NCBI RefSeq assembly: GCF_030464885.1
Contig: NZ_JALPRJ010000054.1
Coordinates: forward strand, 1 to 58,340
Length of the DNA: 58,340 nt
DNA from: Caballeronia sp. SEWSISQ10-4 2
GTDB taxonomy: Bacteria > Pseudomonadota > Gammaproteobacteria > Burkholderiales > Burkholderiaceae
Direction of reading: 5' to 3'
Shown here: in pieces, positions 7,451 to 14,962 of the stretch
Position numbering within the stretch: the first letter of the stretch is position 1
Layout of the letters: the number at the start of each line of letters is the position of its first letter
The notes under the pieces: model-generated
Databases searched by the model: none
Seen by the model: the letters and a program-made list of their open reading frames with translations, nothing else
What the model was told of the DNA's origin: nothing
Translations under genes and position numbers: made by a program

Positions 7451-8749
7451 CTACCGTCCGATCACCCCCGCTCGCATCAACTCCGCAATCTGCGCGTCGC
7501 CCATGCCGAGCACGTCGCGCAGCATGGCGCACGTGTGTTCTCCGAGCATCGGTGGCGCTTGATCGTACGCAACCGGCGTAGCCGATAAGCGCAACGGACT
7601 CGCGACCGTCGGGGCAACGCCCGCGACCGGATGCGATATCTCCCGCGCCGCGCCGCGAAATTGCGCCTGTTCAGAGCCGAAAGCCTGCGCGATATCGTTG
7701 ATCGGCCCGCACGGCACGCCGCACGCTTCGAGCGCATCGACCCATGCGTCGCGAGGACGGGTCATGAACACGGCGGCCAGTTGCGGCAACAATTCCGCCC
7801 GGTTCACGCTGCGCCCGCTGTTGGTTGCGAAGCGTGGATCGAGCGCGAGTTCCGGTACGTTCATCGCTGTGCATAGCGAACGAAACTGGCTGTCATTGCC
7901 GCATGCGACGATCACATGGCCGTCGCTCGCGGCGAAGGTCTGATACGGCACGATGTTCGGATGCGCGTTGCCCATCCGCTGAGGCGCCAGGCCCGTGGTG
8001 AGATAGTTCATCGACTGGTTGGCGAGCATCGCGAGCTGGCAATCGAGCAACGCGATGTCGAGATGCTGCCCGAGCCCGCTCTTCTCGCGCTCCATCAGCG
8101 CGGCGAGCACGCCGGCGGTTGCATACATGCCGGCCATCAGATCCGTCACTGCCACGCCGACTTTTTCCGGACCGCCGCCCGCTACGCTGTCGGGCTCGCC
8201 GGTGATGCTCATCAACCCGCCCATGCCCTGGATCAGGAAGTCGTAACCGGCGCGCTGCGAGAGTGGCCCGGTTTGGCCAAAACCCGTCACCGAGCAATAC
8301 ACGAGGCGCGGATTGAGCGCCGAAAGGCTGTCGTAGTCCAGCCCGTATTTCTTGAGCCCGCCGACCTTGAAGTTCTCGACGACCACATCGCACGACTTTG
8401 CGAACTCGCGGATCAGCGCGGCGCCTTCGGGCGAACTCATATCGATGGCAACCGACTGCTTGTTGCGGTTCGCGCACAGAAAATACGCGCTCTCCGATGT
8501 ATCCCGTCCGTCGGCATCGCGCAGGAATGGAGGGCCCCAGGTGCGGGTATCGTCGCCCGCGCCCGGACGCTCGATCTTGATCACTTGCGCGCCGAGATCC
8601 GCGAGGTTCTGCGTGCACCACGGCCCCGCCAGCACCCTCGATAAATCCAGCACACGAATGCCATCCAGCGGACGTTTTCTCGTTGAGTTCGTGTTCGTGT
8701 TTGCGCCTGTGTTCGCTGGCGTCGATTGGTTCTTGCTGTCCTGCACCAT
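7451..8749 (-). CDS. CaiB/BaiF family III CoA-transferase
   Basis: A 432-aa family III CoA-transferase, which moves CoA between carboxylic acids via an aspartyl-CoA thioester. The core begins at about residue 27 (PLDGIRVLDLSRVLAGPW). The catalytic Asp is D203 in VAVTDLMAG, and the CoA-binding GFGQTGP and GYDFLIQGMGG segments are present. Substrate specificity cannot be deduced; relatives act on oxalate, glutarate, carnitine or benzylsuccinate. The N-terminal 26 residues are a low-complexity Asn/Thr tail (NTGANTNTN) encoded by a hexamer repeat. An alternative start nearer the core would remove it. Confidence 0.87.
   Translation of the reverse strand: MVQDSKNQSTPANTGANTNTNSTRKRPLDGIRVLDLSRVLAGPWCTQNLADLGAQVIKIERPGAGDDTRTWGPPFLRDADGRDTSESAYFLCANRNKQSVAIDMSSPEGAALIREFAKSCDVVVENFKVGGLKKYGLDYDSLSALNPRLVYCSVTGFGQTGPLSQRAGYDFLIQGMGGLMSITGEPDSVAGGGPEKVGVAVTDLMAGMYATAGVLAALMEREKSGLGQHLDIALLDCQLAMLANQSMNYLTTGLAPQRMGNAHPNIVPYQTFAASDGHVIVACGNDSQFRSLCTAMNVPELALDPRFATNSGRSVNRAELLPQLAAVFMTRPRDAWVDALEACGVPCGPINDIAQAFGSEQAQFRGAAREISHPVAGVAPTVASPLRLSATPVAYDQAPPMLGEHTCAMLRDVLGMGDAQIAELMRAGVIGR
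8687..8704. repeat. Hexanucleotide repeat in CoA-transferase N-tail
   Basis: GTTCGT is repeated twice exactly and a third time with changes (GTTTGC). It encodes Asn-Thr pairs on the minus strand. The unit is a multiple of three, so copy changes alter tail length without a frameshift. A related repeat lies in ftsI at 46445-46468. Confidence 0.55.
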
Positions 8750-8989
8750 TTCACCTCGTTCGTTTCAAGCCGGGTCTGGATTTATCGGCTGATTCCTGCC
8801 CGGGGAATGCGACTCGGGCTTGCCACATCCGGGCGAGCGCCAAGCGGGAGAACCGCATCGTTTGACGCATCGATTGTAGCCAAGTCGTCAGCCGCGGCAT
8901 CCGCTGCCAGGCGCGCGGCCACGCCACCCCATGCAACCCATTGATCGGATCAAAACCCCCAAATCTCATCAAAAAAATCGTCACGCACC

Positions 8990-9015
8990 GGAATATTCCG
9001 CGCGCATCATCCGTT
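8990..9015 (+). promoter_or_regulatory. Candidate ECF-sigma promoter GGAAT-N17-CGTT
   Basis: GGAAT (8990-8994) and CGTT (9012-9015) are separated by 17 bases, the spacing and sequence style used by several ECF sigma factors. The -35 part lies in a perfect 12-bp palindrome CGGAATATTCCG (8989-9000). It lies 24 bases before the secreted-protein start that opens the ECF module, so autoregulation by the sigma factor at 9572 is plausible. Confidence 0.45.
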
Positions 9016-9038
9016 TATCCCTTACCTCCACAAATGGA

Positions 9039-9419
9039 ATGGACAAAAAAATGAAAATGCGCATCCCGATGCTCGCTGCCGCCCTCGTCGCAACCTTCAG
9101 CCTGACTGCCCATGCCATGCCGCCGATGGCCGCGGGCGGCATGTACGCCGACGCAAAAGGCATGACGCTCTACACCTTCGACAAAGATCCTGCCTCGGGC
9201 CCAAGCGCCTGCAGCGGCGGTTGCGCGCAAGCGTGGCCGGCGGCGATGGCCGATGCATCGGACAAGCCCCAGGGTGAGTGGACCCTCGTGCCAACGGCCG
9301 ATGGCGGCAACCAGTGGGCGTACAAAGGCAAGCGTGTATACACGTTCTCGAAAGACAAAAAACCCGGCGATGCCATGGGCGACAACTTCAAGGACGTCTG
9401 GCACGCCGTCAAGCAGTAA
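9039..9419 (+). CDS. Secreted COG4315-type repeat protein
   Basis: A 126-aa exported protein. Residues 1-26 form a signal peptide ending in AHA; there is no lipobox cysteine. Two similar units follow: YADAKGMTLYTFDKDPASGP and YKGKRVYTFSKDKKPGDAMG, the signature of the COG4315 (secreted repeat of unknown function) family. Two cysteines (CSGGC) sit between them. The role of the family is unknown. The start at 9039 or 9051 (both ATG) cannot be decided and both keep the signal peptide. It lies directly upstream of an ECF sigma/anti-sigma pair and behind a candidate ECF promoter, so it probably belongs to that regulon. Confidence 0.8.
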   Translation: MDKKMKMRIPMLAAALVATFSLTAHAMPPMAAGGMYADAKGMTLYTFDKDPASGPSACSGGCAQAWPAAMADASDKPQGEWTLVPTADGGNQWAYKGKRVYTFSKDKKPGDAMGDNFKDVWHAVKQ

Positions 9420-9445
9420 GACGCAATCAGAGCGGGGAGACCAGC

Positions 9446-9550
9446 ATGAAGCGATCGATGGCCGCTGTGCCGCGCGAGCGGGCAGTCTGCGCCACAGCGG
9501 CACATCGGCGAATAGTCGTCACGGCGGTTGGCCTGGAGCGCCGAAAGTGA
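9446..9550 (+). CDS. Possible 34-aa small ORF
   Basis: ATG at 9446 follows GCGGGGAG at a good distance and opens a 34-codon basic peptide (MKRSMAAVPRERAV). It fills most of the gap before the sigma factor. It may be a translated leader or chance; no family is recognised. Confidence 0.22.
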   Translation: MKRSMAAVPRERAVCATAAHRRIVVTAVGLERRK

Positions 9551-9571
9551 ACCAGTCATGAGCATAGGCCG

Positions 9572-10090
9572 TTGAGCTTCGATACCGATCTTGTTGGGGT
9601 TCTCCCGCAGTTGCGGCGTTATGCGCGCGCGCTGACGGGAGACCGTGCCTGGGCCGATGACCTCGTACAGGACGTGACCGAGCGTGCGCTGGGCCGTTCG
9701 AAAGGTTTTCGCGTGGGCAGTAATCTGCGCGCGTGGCTGTTCACGATCATGCGCAATCTCTATATCGATCAGTTGCGCGGCCGGCGTGATATTGCAGTCG
9801 ACGATGAAACCGCGCCGTGGCGGCAAATGGCCGCGCCGGTCGGCGAAGTGGACGGGCTCGTGCTGCGCGACGTGCAGCGCGCGCTATATTGCCTGCCGGT
9901 CGAGCAACGCGAAGTCATGCTGCTCGTCTGCGTGGAGGACATGAGTTATCAGGAGGCATCCGTGGTGCTGAACGTGCCGGCCGGAACGGTGATGTCGCGA
10001 CTTTCGCGGGCACGGGAACACATGCGCGTATTGCTTGGTGAAGAACCGGGCCGCAAATCGGCATCGTTGAAAATCGTGAGTGGCACATGA
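9572..10090 (+). CDS. ECF-type RNA polymerase sigma factor
   Basis: A 172-aa extracytoplasmic-function sigma factor. Region 2 covers about residues 10-75 (LTGDRAWADDLVQDVTERAL, then NLRAWLFTIMRNLYIDQLR). Region 4 covers about 105-155 (LPVEQREVMLLVCVEDMSYQ, then VPAGTVMSRLSRAREHMR). It directs RNA polymerase to envelope-response promoters when freed from its anti-sigma factor. No ATG is available near the conserved start, so TTG at 9572 is the likely initiator. It overlaps the stop of a five-codon ORF (9558-9575), hinting at coupled translation. The anti-sigma gene follows with a 4-base ATGA overlap. Confidence 0.88.
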   Translation: MSFDTDLVGVLPQLRRYARALTGDRAWADDLVQDVTERALGRSKGFRVGSNLRAWLFTIMRNLYIDQLRGRRDIAVDDETAPWRQMAAPVGEVDGLVLRDVQRALYCLPVEQREVMLLVCVEDMSYQEASVVLNVPAGTVMSRLSRAREHMRVLLGEEPGRKSASLKIVSGT

Positions 10091-10881
10091 CGAATCCCGA
10101 ACGTCCGGAACGGGCGGAATCGAGCACGCCAGCCGATGAGCTGCGCGCGCTGTCGGCGTTCATCGACGATGAAGCGCCGGACGCCGAACGCGCCGAAACG
10201 GCTGCGCGCATTGCCCGCGATCCCGCCAGCGCGGCGACGGTCGCCGCGTATCGCGCGCAGGACAATGCGCTGCGGGCGCTGTTTGCCGCCTCCGCCGATA
10301 AAGAGGCGCAAGTCGTGGTGGTGCGTCCTCGCCGGCGTTACCTGATGGCGGCGAGCTGGCTGGCGGTGGGTATTGCGTGTGGATTTTTGATGCACATGCT
10401 GGCGCCGGTCTTCGATCGCGAACGCCCGGCGCCGACGTTCGCGCAACGCGCGGATATCGCCTACGCCGTGTATGCACCCGAGCAGCGGCATGCTGTAGAA
10501 GTTGCGGCGTCGCAGGAAGATCACCTCGTGACATGGTTGTCCAAGCGGCTCAACCGGACCCTGACCATTCCTTCACTGCACGAATACGGATTCGAACTGG
10601 TCGGTGGCCGCTTGCTGCCCGGCGAAGACGGACCGGCCGCGCAATTCATGTATCAGAACGCGAGCGGCGAACGGCTCACGCTCTATATGACGAGTGGTTC
10701 GGGCAAACATCAGGACGAGTACGCAATACGGATGCTGCGCGACGGCTCACGACGGACTTTCTACTGGACGACGGATCACGCGGGTTACGCGCTCTCGGGG
10801 CAGATCGGCGAAGCGAAGCTGCGGGCGATCAGCTTCGATACCTGCGCGGCACTGGGCGGCGATCCGAAGAAATGGCAGTGA
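10087..10881 (+). CDS. Membrane anti-sigma factor
   Basis: A 264-aa single-pass protein. The N-terminal cytoplasmic part (residues about 15-65, DELRALSAFIDDEAPDAE) resembles anti-sigma domains that clasp ECF factors, but it lacks the HxxxCxxC zinc motif. A membrane helix follows at about 86-106, and the remaining 155 residues would be periplasmic. This topology allows an envelope signal to release the sigma factor. The gene overlaps the sigma gene by ATGA, as such pairs usually do. The inducing signal is unknown; a secreted COG4315 protein upstream and a periplasmic PEBP protein downstream are possible members of the same response. Confidence 0.83.
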   Translation: MTNPERPERAESSTPADELRALSAFIDDEAPDAERAETAARIARDPASAATVAAYRAQDNALRALFAASADKEAQVVVVRPRRRYLMAASWLAVGIACGFLMHMLAPVFDRERPAPTFAQRADIAYAVYAPEQRHAVEVAASQEDHLVTWLSKRLNRTLTIPSLHEYGFELVGGRLLPGEDGPAAQFMYQNASGERLTLYMTSGSGKHQDEYAIRMLRDGSRRTFYWTTDHAGYALSGQIGEAKLRAISFDTCAALGGDPKKWQ

Positions 10882-10966
10882 GGGAGTTGTCGGGATCGCG
10901 GCACTCGAGTGCGAGCAATTCAACCGATATCAAGCGAAGTTTTCAAGGCGCGAGGCCGGAAGAACA

Positions 10967-11539
10967 ATGAAGAGTGATCAAAGCAGCACGTGCCGCGCGA
11001 AGCGGCTTTTGCACGTTGCCGCGATATGCGCGGGATGTTTCCTGGCGACGGGCGCTATCGCCGATGAACGCTTCACGCTGACTTCGCCCGAGCTCACCGA
11101 TAACGCCACCCTCGATTCCCGCCATGCCGCGAGCGCACAGGATTGCGGCGGCAAGAACGTCTCGTTGCCGCTGGTGTGGAACAACGCGCCGCCAGACACG
11201 AAAAGCTTTGCGGTAACCCTCTTCGATCCCGACGGCGCGCGTGGGCTTGGCGTCGTGCATTGGGTTCTCTATGGCATTCCGGCCGCGACGACCGCGCTCG
11301 GAGACGGCGGGCCGCCGCCGGCGGGGAGTATCGGCGGAATCAACCGGACCGGGAAGGACGGTTATTACGGCCCTTGCCCGCCGCACGGCGATGCACCGCA
11401 TCACTATGTCGTGCAAGCCTACGCGCTGGACCTCGCCGCCGATGCTCTGCCCGCCGCGCTCAACCGCGACGCGTTGATTGCCGCGATGAAAGGTCACGTG
11501 CTGGCATCGTCGAGCATGGTGGTGCGATATGCGCGTTGA
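10967..11539 (+). CDS. Periplasmic PEBP (YbhB/YbcL) family protein
   Basis: A 190-aa phosphatidylethanolamine-binding-protein homologue. The ATG at 10967 gives a signal peptide of about 26 residues (AAICAGCFLATGAIA, then D). The fold signature is visible as SLPLVWNNAPPDTKSFAV, LFDPDGARG, HWVLYGIP and a GPCPPHGDAPHHY loop that lines the anion pocket. Bacterial members bind small phosphorylated or phospholipid-like ligands; their cellular role is poorly defined. It follows the anti-sigma gene by 85 bases in the same direction and may be part of the same transcript. The frame from 10694 overlaps the anti-sigma gene and is rejected as a start. Confidence 0.82.
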   Translation: MKSDQSSTCRAKRLLHVAAICAGCFLATGAIADERFTLTSPELTDNATLDSRHAASAQDCGGKNVSLPLVWNNAPPDTKSFAVTLFDPDGARGLGVVHWVLYGIPAATTALGDGGPPPAGSIGGINRTGKDGYYGPCPPHGDAPHHYVVQAYALDLAADALPAALNRDALIAAMKGHVLASSSMVVRYAR

Positions 11540-11566
11540 TCGCCACGATGCCTGCGCAATGCCTGA

Positions 11567-13093
11567 TTAAGCCTCGTCCGCCGCCGCGAGCCCCGCTCTC
11601 GTCTGCACGCGCCATGCACGCGAACCGCCAAGAAAATCCACCCACCCCAGGGCCGCGCCCGTATGGCGCAACAACTGGAACGTGAACGGCTCGACAATCG
11701 CTGTCACGACCGCCATCCACAGGCTCGATCCGGCCGTATCGCCCGTCCATCGGCGGTACAGATGTACGGTCCACAAGTGAAACGCGAAATCGATAAGAAT
11801 CTTCGCGCCAATCACGCTGAAGATAGGCAGCACGATCGCGCCGCGCCGCTCCACCATGAACCCCAGCAGCAGCGCGAACGCCGTCAATCCGTAGATGGGT
11901 TGCACGGTATCGAAGGCCTTCACCGGCAGCATCAGCAAGCCGAGCGTGCCGTAACGCCGGTTGCCGGTCATGTCGCGATTCCAGTATTGCGTCTGCAAAA
12001 AACCCGCAAACCAGCGCCGCCGTTGCCGCATGAAACCGCTAAACGAACTCGGCGCGTCCGTGATCGCGTGCGCGTTGCCCACGACGCGCACGTCCCAATC
12101 GAGACCATGATCGACGGCATGACGACGCAGCCGGTGGATCAGCTCGTAATCTTCCACCAGGCATTGCGGATCGAAACCGCCGACAGCCAGCAACGCATCG
12201 CGGCGAAACGAGGCAAACGCGCCCGAGATCAGCAGCAAGCTATCGGCGCGCATCCACGCAAAACGCGCGATGAAATTGCGGATGTACTCATACGTCTGGA
12301 ACCACTGGAAGAAGCGCCCGCTCATCGTTTTGCTGCACACGGGAACCAGGATGCCCGCCGCCGCAACCAGATTCGGCCGCGAGGCGAACGCGCTGCGCAT
12401 CGCGAGAATGGCGTCGCTGGCAAGACGCGTGTCGGCATCGACGGTCATCACAATCGGCGTGCTGATTTTTTCGATGGCCGCGTTCAGTGCGCGCGCCTTG
12501 CCGCCATGCGCCACGCGTAGCCAGAAGAGCGTCGGATGAAGCGTCGACGCCACGCTCAGTTCGCCTTCCGCCGGCGAAACGAGACCGAAACGCTGCGTGA
12601 GAAGCTCGGCGGTGGAGTCCGAAGAACCATCGTCGGCAATCACGATTTGCGCCGCGCCATGCGTTTGCCCGAGCAATTTCGCGAGCGTGTTGGGCAGCAC
12701 GGCAGCTTCGTTATGCGATGCCACGATCACGCCGAGCGCCGGCAAACCCTGTTCGCGCTGCTTGCGATCGAGCGGCTTGGGCGGCCTCACGAGCGTCCAC
12801 GATTTCGCCGCGACGAACATCAGCAGCAAAGTGTCGTAGACAACGTAGGCGATGCCCGTCGACCATGCCACCACGCCGTGCAGAAAAAACGCGCGGGCGA
12901 ACAACGCGAGCCACAGCACGACCACACCGCCGTGAATCAGCACGCTCGCGAGCGTAACCGGGCGCGGCGCAATGCGCGGCGAAGCCTGCGCGAGCGCTGC
13001 TTCCAGGGTTGTTTTCAAGATCGGCTCCGGTTGAGTTGACCAAGGTGCGGTTTTTTTCGTCAGCGTGGGGGCGGCGTGCAGGTCCACATCCAT
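11567..13093 (-). CDS. Membrane glycosyltransferase, family 2
   Basis: A 508-aa processive-type GT2 enzyme. Two N-terminal membrane helices (about 48-70 and 78-97) lead into a cytosolic catalytic domain. That domain carries DDGSSD at 154-159, DADT at 219-222, ED at 314-315 and QRRRW at 357-361, the D,D,D,QxxRW set of cellulose/chitin/poly-GlcNAc-type synthases. Further helices follow after residue 385. It should transfer sugar from a nucleotide sugar to a growing glycan or lipid at the inner membrane; donor and product are unknown. ATG at 13093 overlaps the cytochrome b561 stop as TAATG, so the two are coupled. The frame from 13198 runs into that gene. Confidence 0.85.
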   Translation of the reverse strand: MDVDLHAAPTLTKKTAPWSTQPEPILKTTLEAALAQASPRIAPRPVTLASVLIHGGVVVLWLALFARAFFLHGVVAWSTGIAYVVYDTLLLMFVAAKSWTLVRPPKPLDRKQREQGLPALGVIVASHNEAAVLPNTLAKLLGQTHGAAQIVIADDGSSDSTAELLTQRFGLVSPAEGELSVASTLHPTLFWLRVAHGGKARALNAAIEKISTPIVMTVDADTRLASDAILAMRSAFASRPNLVAAAGILVPVCSKTMSGRFFQWFQTYEYIRNFIARFAWMRADSLLLISGAFASFRRDALLAVGGFDPQCLVEDYELIHRLRRHAVDHGLDWDVRVVGNAHAITDAPSSFSGFMRQRRRWFAGFLQTQYWNRDMTGNRRYGTLGLLMLPVKAFDTVQPIYGLTAFALLLGFMVERRGAIVLPIFSVIGAKILIDFAFHLWTVHLYRRWTGDTAGSSLWMAVVTAIVEPFTFQLLRHTGAALGWVDFLGGSRAWRVQTRAGLAAADEA

Positions 13094-13695
13094 TACGGCA
13101 CCATTCGCGAGATCACCGACTTCCTGTCGATCCATTGATGCTTGAGCGCACCGCCCACATGCATGGCAAGAAGCGCGTACAGCGCGTAACCCAGCCACTC
13201 ATGCAGCGCACCGAAACGATCGTGCAGCGACTCTTTCAGCACTGGATCGAGGTGCATCACAAAACCCAGGCGCGGCCACGGAATCAGACCGAACAGATGC
13301 ATCGGATGCGTCGCGGCGTCTTTCCACGCCGAATCGTGCAACCAGCCTGACAGCGGCAAACCGATCATCAGCAGATACAACAGAAAATGCGCGATGTGAG
13401 CGGCGGCGTGCTCCCACTTGGGAAATGCCTTCGGCAACGGCGGCGGCCGATGCGAAACACGCCACAGGATGCGCAGCAGCACCAGCCCGAGAACGGTAAT
13501 GCCGATGGATTTATGCGTATCGACGACCGTACGCACCCAGCTATCCGGGAACGATTCCGCCGATAACCCCAGCACGGCGTTGCAAATCATCAGCAGCGCG
13601 ATGAGCCAGTGCAGGACCATCGCGGTACGCGTGTAGCGCAGCGACGCCTCGGTTTGGGGCGGTTCTGACACCACGTTGGCAGCTTGCGTGGACAT
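13093..13695 (-). CDS. Cytochrome b561 family protein
   Basis: A 200-aa four-helix membrane protein that should bind two hemes b through paired histidines. H in VLHWLIAL (helix 1), DTHKSIG, AAHIAHFLLY and LHEWLGYALYALLAMH can be seen. Such proteins pass electrons from quinol in the inner membrane, in some cases to superoxide or to partner enzymes. MSTQAANVV at 13695 is chosen; the frame from 13782 adds 29 residues without a ribosome site. It is the first gene of a two-gene unit with the glycosyltransferase. The functional link between the two is not evident. Confidence 0.83.
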   Translation of the reverse strand: MSTQAANVVSEPPQTEASLRYTRTAMVLHWLIALLMICNAVLGLSAESFPDSWVRTVVDTHKSIGITVLGLVLLRILWRVSHRPPPLPKAFPKWEHAAAHIAHFLLYLLMIGLPLSGWLHDSAWKDAATHPMHLFGLIPWPRLGFVMHLDPVLKESLHDRFGALHEWLGYALYALLAMHVGGALKHQWIDRKSVISRMVP

Positions 13696-13859
13696 TGAAA
13701 CTCCGTGCGGAAAATGGGGATCGGTTGGACGGTTCTGCCATTGCCGCGCCTCATTGCTCGCGCGTGATGTTGCAGACGACACGATCCAAACGCGCCGTAG
13801 CGCCGATTTATTCCATCGATTCTGCGGGAAAACGCGAAGTCGCGTTTTTGGAGGGTTTG

Positions 13860-14843
13860 TCAGGGGCGGTGCCGAGTGGCATCGGCAGTCTCAGTGCCCT
13901 TCTCGCCTGGCGACACGAAAGCCAGTACTGCCTGCGCGAACCGCAGCGCAGCCGGGTTCGCCGCGTCGCGGCGGGTGACAAGATGGAGCGGCGCGGAGAA
14001 CGCCTCGTCGCCGGCAACAGCGCAATACACGACGGCTTCCTGCTGGTATCGCTGCATCGATGCAGGCACGAGCGTAATGCCCGCGCCCGCCGCCACCAGG
14101 TTGATGGCGCTCAGCATGCGCGGCACTTCGCTCACCACATCCGGCTTGAATCCCGCCGCCTCGCAAGCGCGGATAAAGTCGGCGTACATGCCCGGCGCGC
14201 CCGGACGCCGCACGAAAATAAACGACTCGCCGGCGAGCGCCTTCAGCGGTACGCGCGGCTGCTTTGCGGCACGCGTGCCCTGCGTGGCTTTTGTGCCTTT
14301 GGAACGACGCAGCAGCGCGTGCCCGACCGGCAGCACGAGCACCATGCGCTCCTCGTGCAGCAGGTCGAAACGCAACTCCGCAGGCGTCTCGATCGGCTTG
14401 CGCAAGATACCGGCATCGACACGTCCATTCATCATCCGTTCGATGATATCGGCGGCATTGTTCTCGTTCAGGTCGATAGCGATATCCGGATGCGTCGCGC
14501 GAAACTGCCGGATCGCGGCGGTCGCGAGCGGATGAAACGCCGCCGAACTCGTCAGCGCGATCCGCACGGAGCCAAGCTGACCGTTCGCCACGCGCCGCGC
14601 GTTGACGACGCCTTGATCGAGCGCGTCGAGCACGGCGCGGGCATCGACAACAAACGCCGCACCCGCCGATGTCAGCTCCACCCCGCGCGGCAAACGCGTG
14701 AAAAGCGCGAAACCCAGTTCACGTTCAAGCTCCTGGATCTGCTGTGACAACGGCGGCTGCTGGATATGCAGCCGAGCGGCCGCGCGCGTGAACTGGCGCT
14801 CTTCGGCGACGGTGAGGAAATATCGCAGGTGACGCAGTTCCAT
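13860..14843 (-). CDS. LysR-family transcriptional regulator
   Basis: A 327-aa LysR-type regulator. The N-terminal helix-turn-helix (residues about 4-62: MELRHLRYFLTVAEERQFTR, then LHIQQPPLSQQIQELERELG) is textbook, joined by a linker helix to a two-lobe periplasmic-binding-like sensor domain (about 90-310). It is divergent from an MHS transporter, with 119 bases between them that hold two inverted repeats, the normal layout for a LysR protein that activates its neighbour on binding a substrate-related ligand. The likely ligand is the compound imported or made by the adjacent transporter/hydrolase genes. Confidence 0.9.
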   Translation of the reverse strand: MELRHLRYFLTVAEERQFTRAAARLHIQQPPLSQQIQELERELGFALFTRLPRGVELTSAGAAFVVDARAVLDALDQGVVNARRVANGQLGSVRIALTSSAAFHPLATAAIRQFRATHPDIAIDLNENNAADIIERMMNGRVDAGILRKPIETPAELRFDLLHEERMVLVLPVGHALLRRSKGTKATQGTRAAKQPRVPLKALAGESFIFVRRPGAPGMYADFIRACEAAGFKPDVVSEVPRMLSAINLVAAGAGITLVPASMQRYQQEAVVYCAVAGDEAFSAPLHLVTRRDAANPAALRFAQAVLAFVSPGEKGTETADATRHRP

Positions 14844-14869
14844 CGACGGACCTCATATAGGTGACAGAT

Positions 14870-14900
14870 ATGGCAATGCCATCCGATATGTATTTTACAT
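14870..14900. promoter_or_regulatory. Two inverted repeats, probable LysR operator
   Basis: ATGGCA-A-TGCCAT (14870-14882) and ATGTA-TTT-TACAT (14888-14900) are both perfect and lie 18 bases apart, about two helical turns. This matches the paired recognition and activation sites bound by LysR tetramers between divergent genes. Confidence 0.65.
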
Positions 14901-14962
14901 TTGCCATCCCGTTTCGTACCCTTCGATTCAAATACACATGAATGCACAGGATCAGGAGACGC

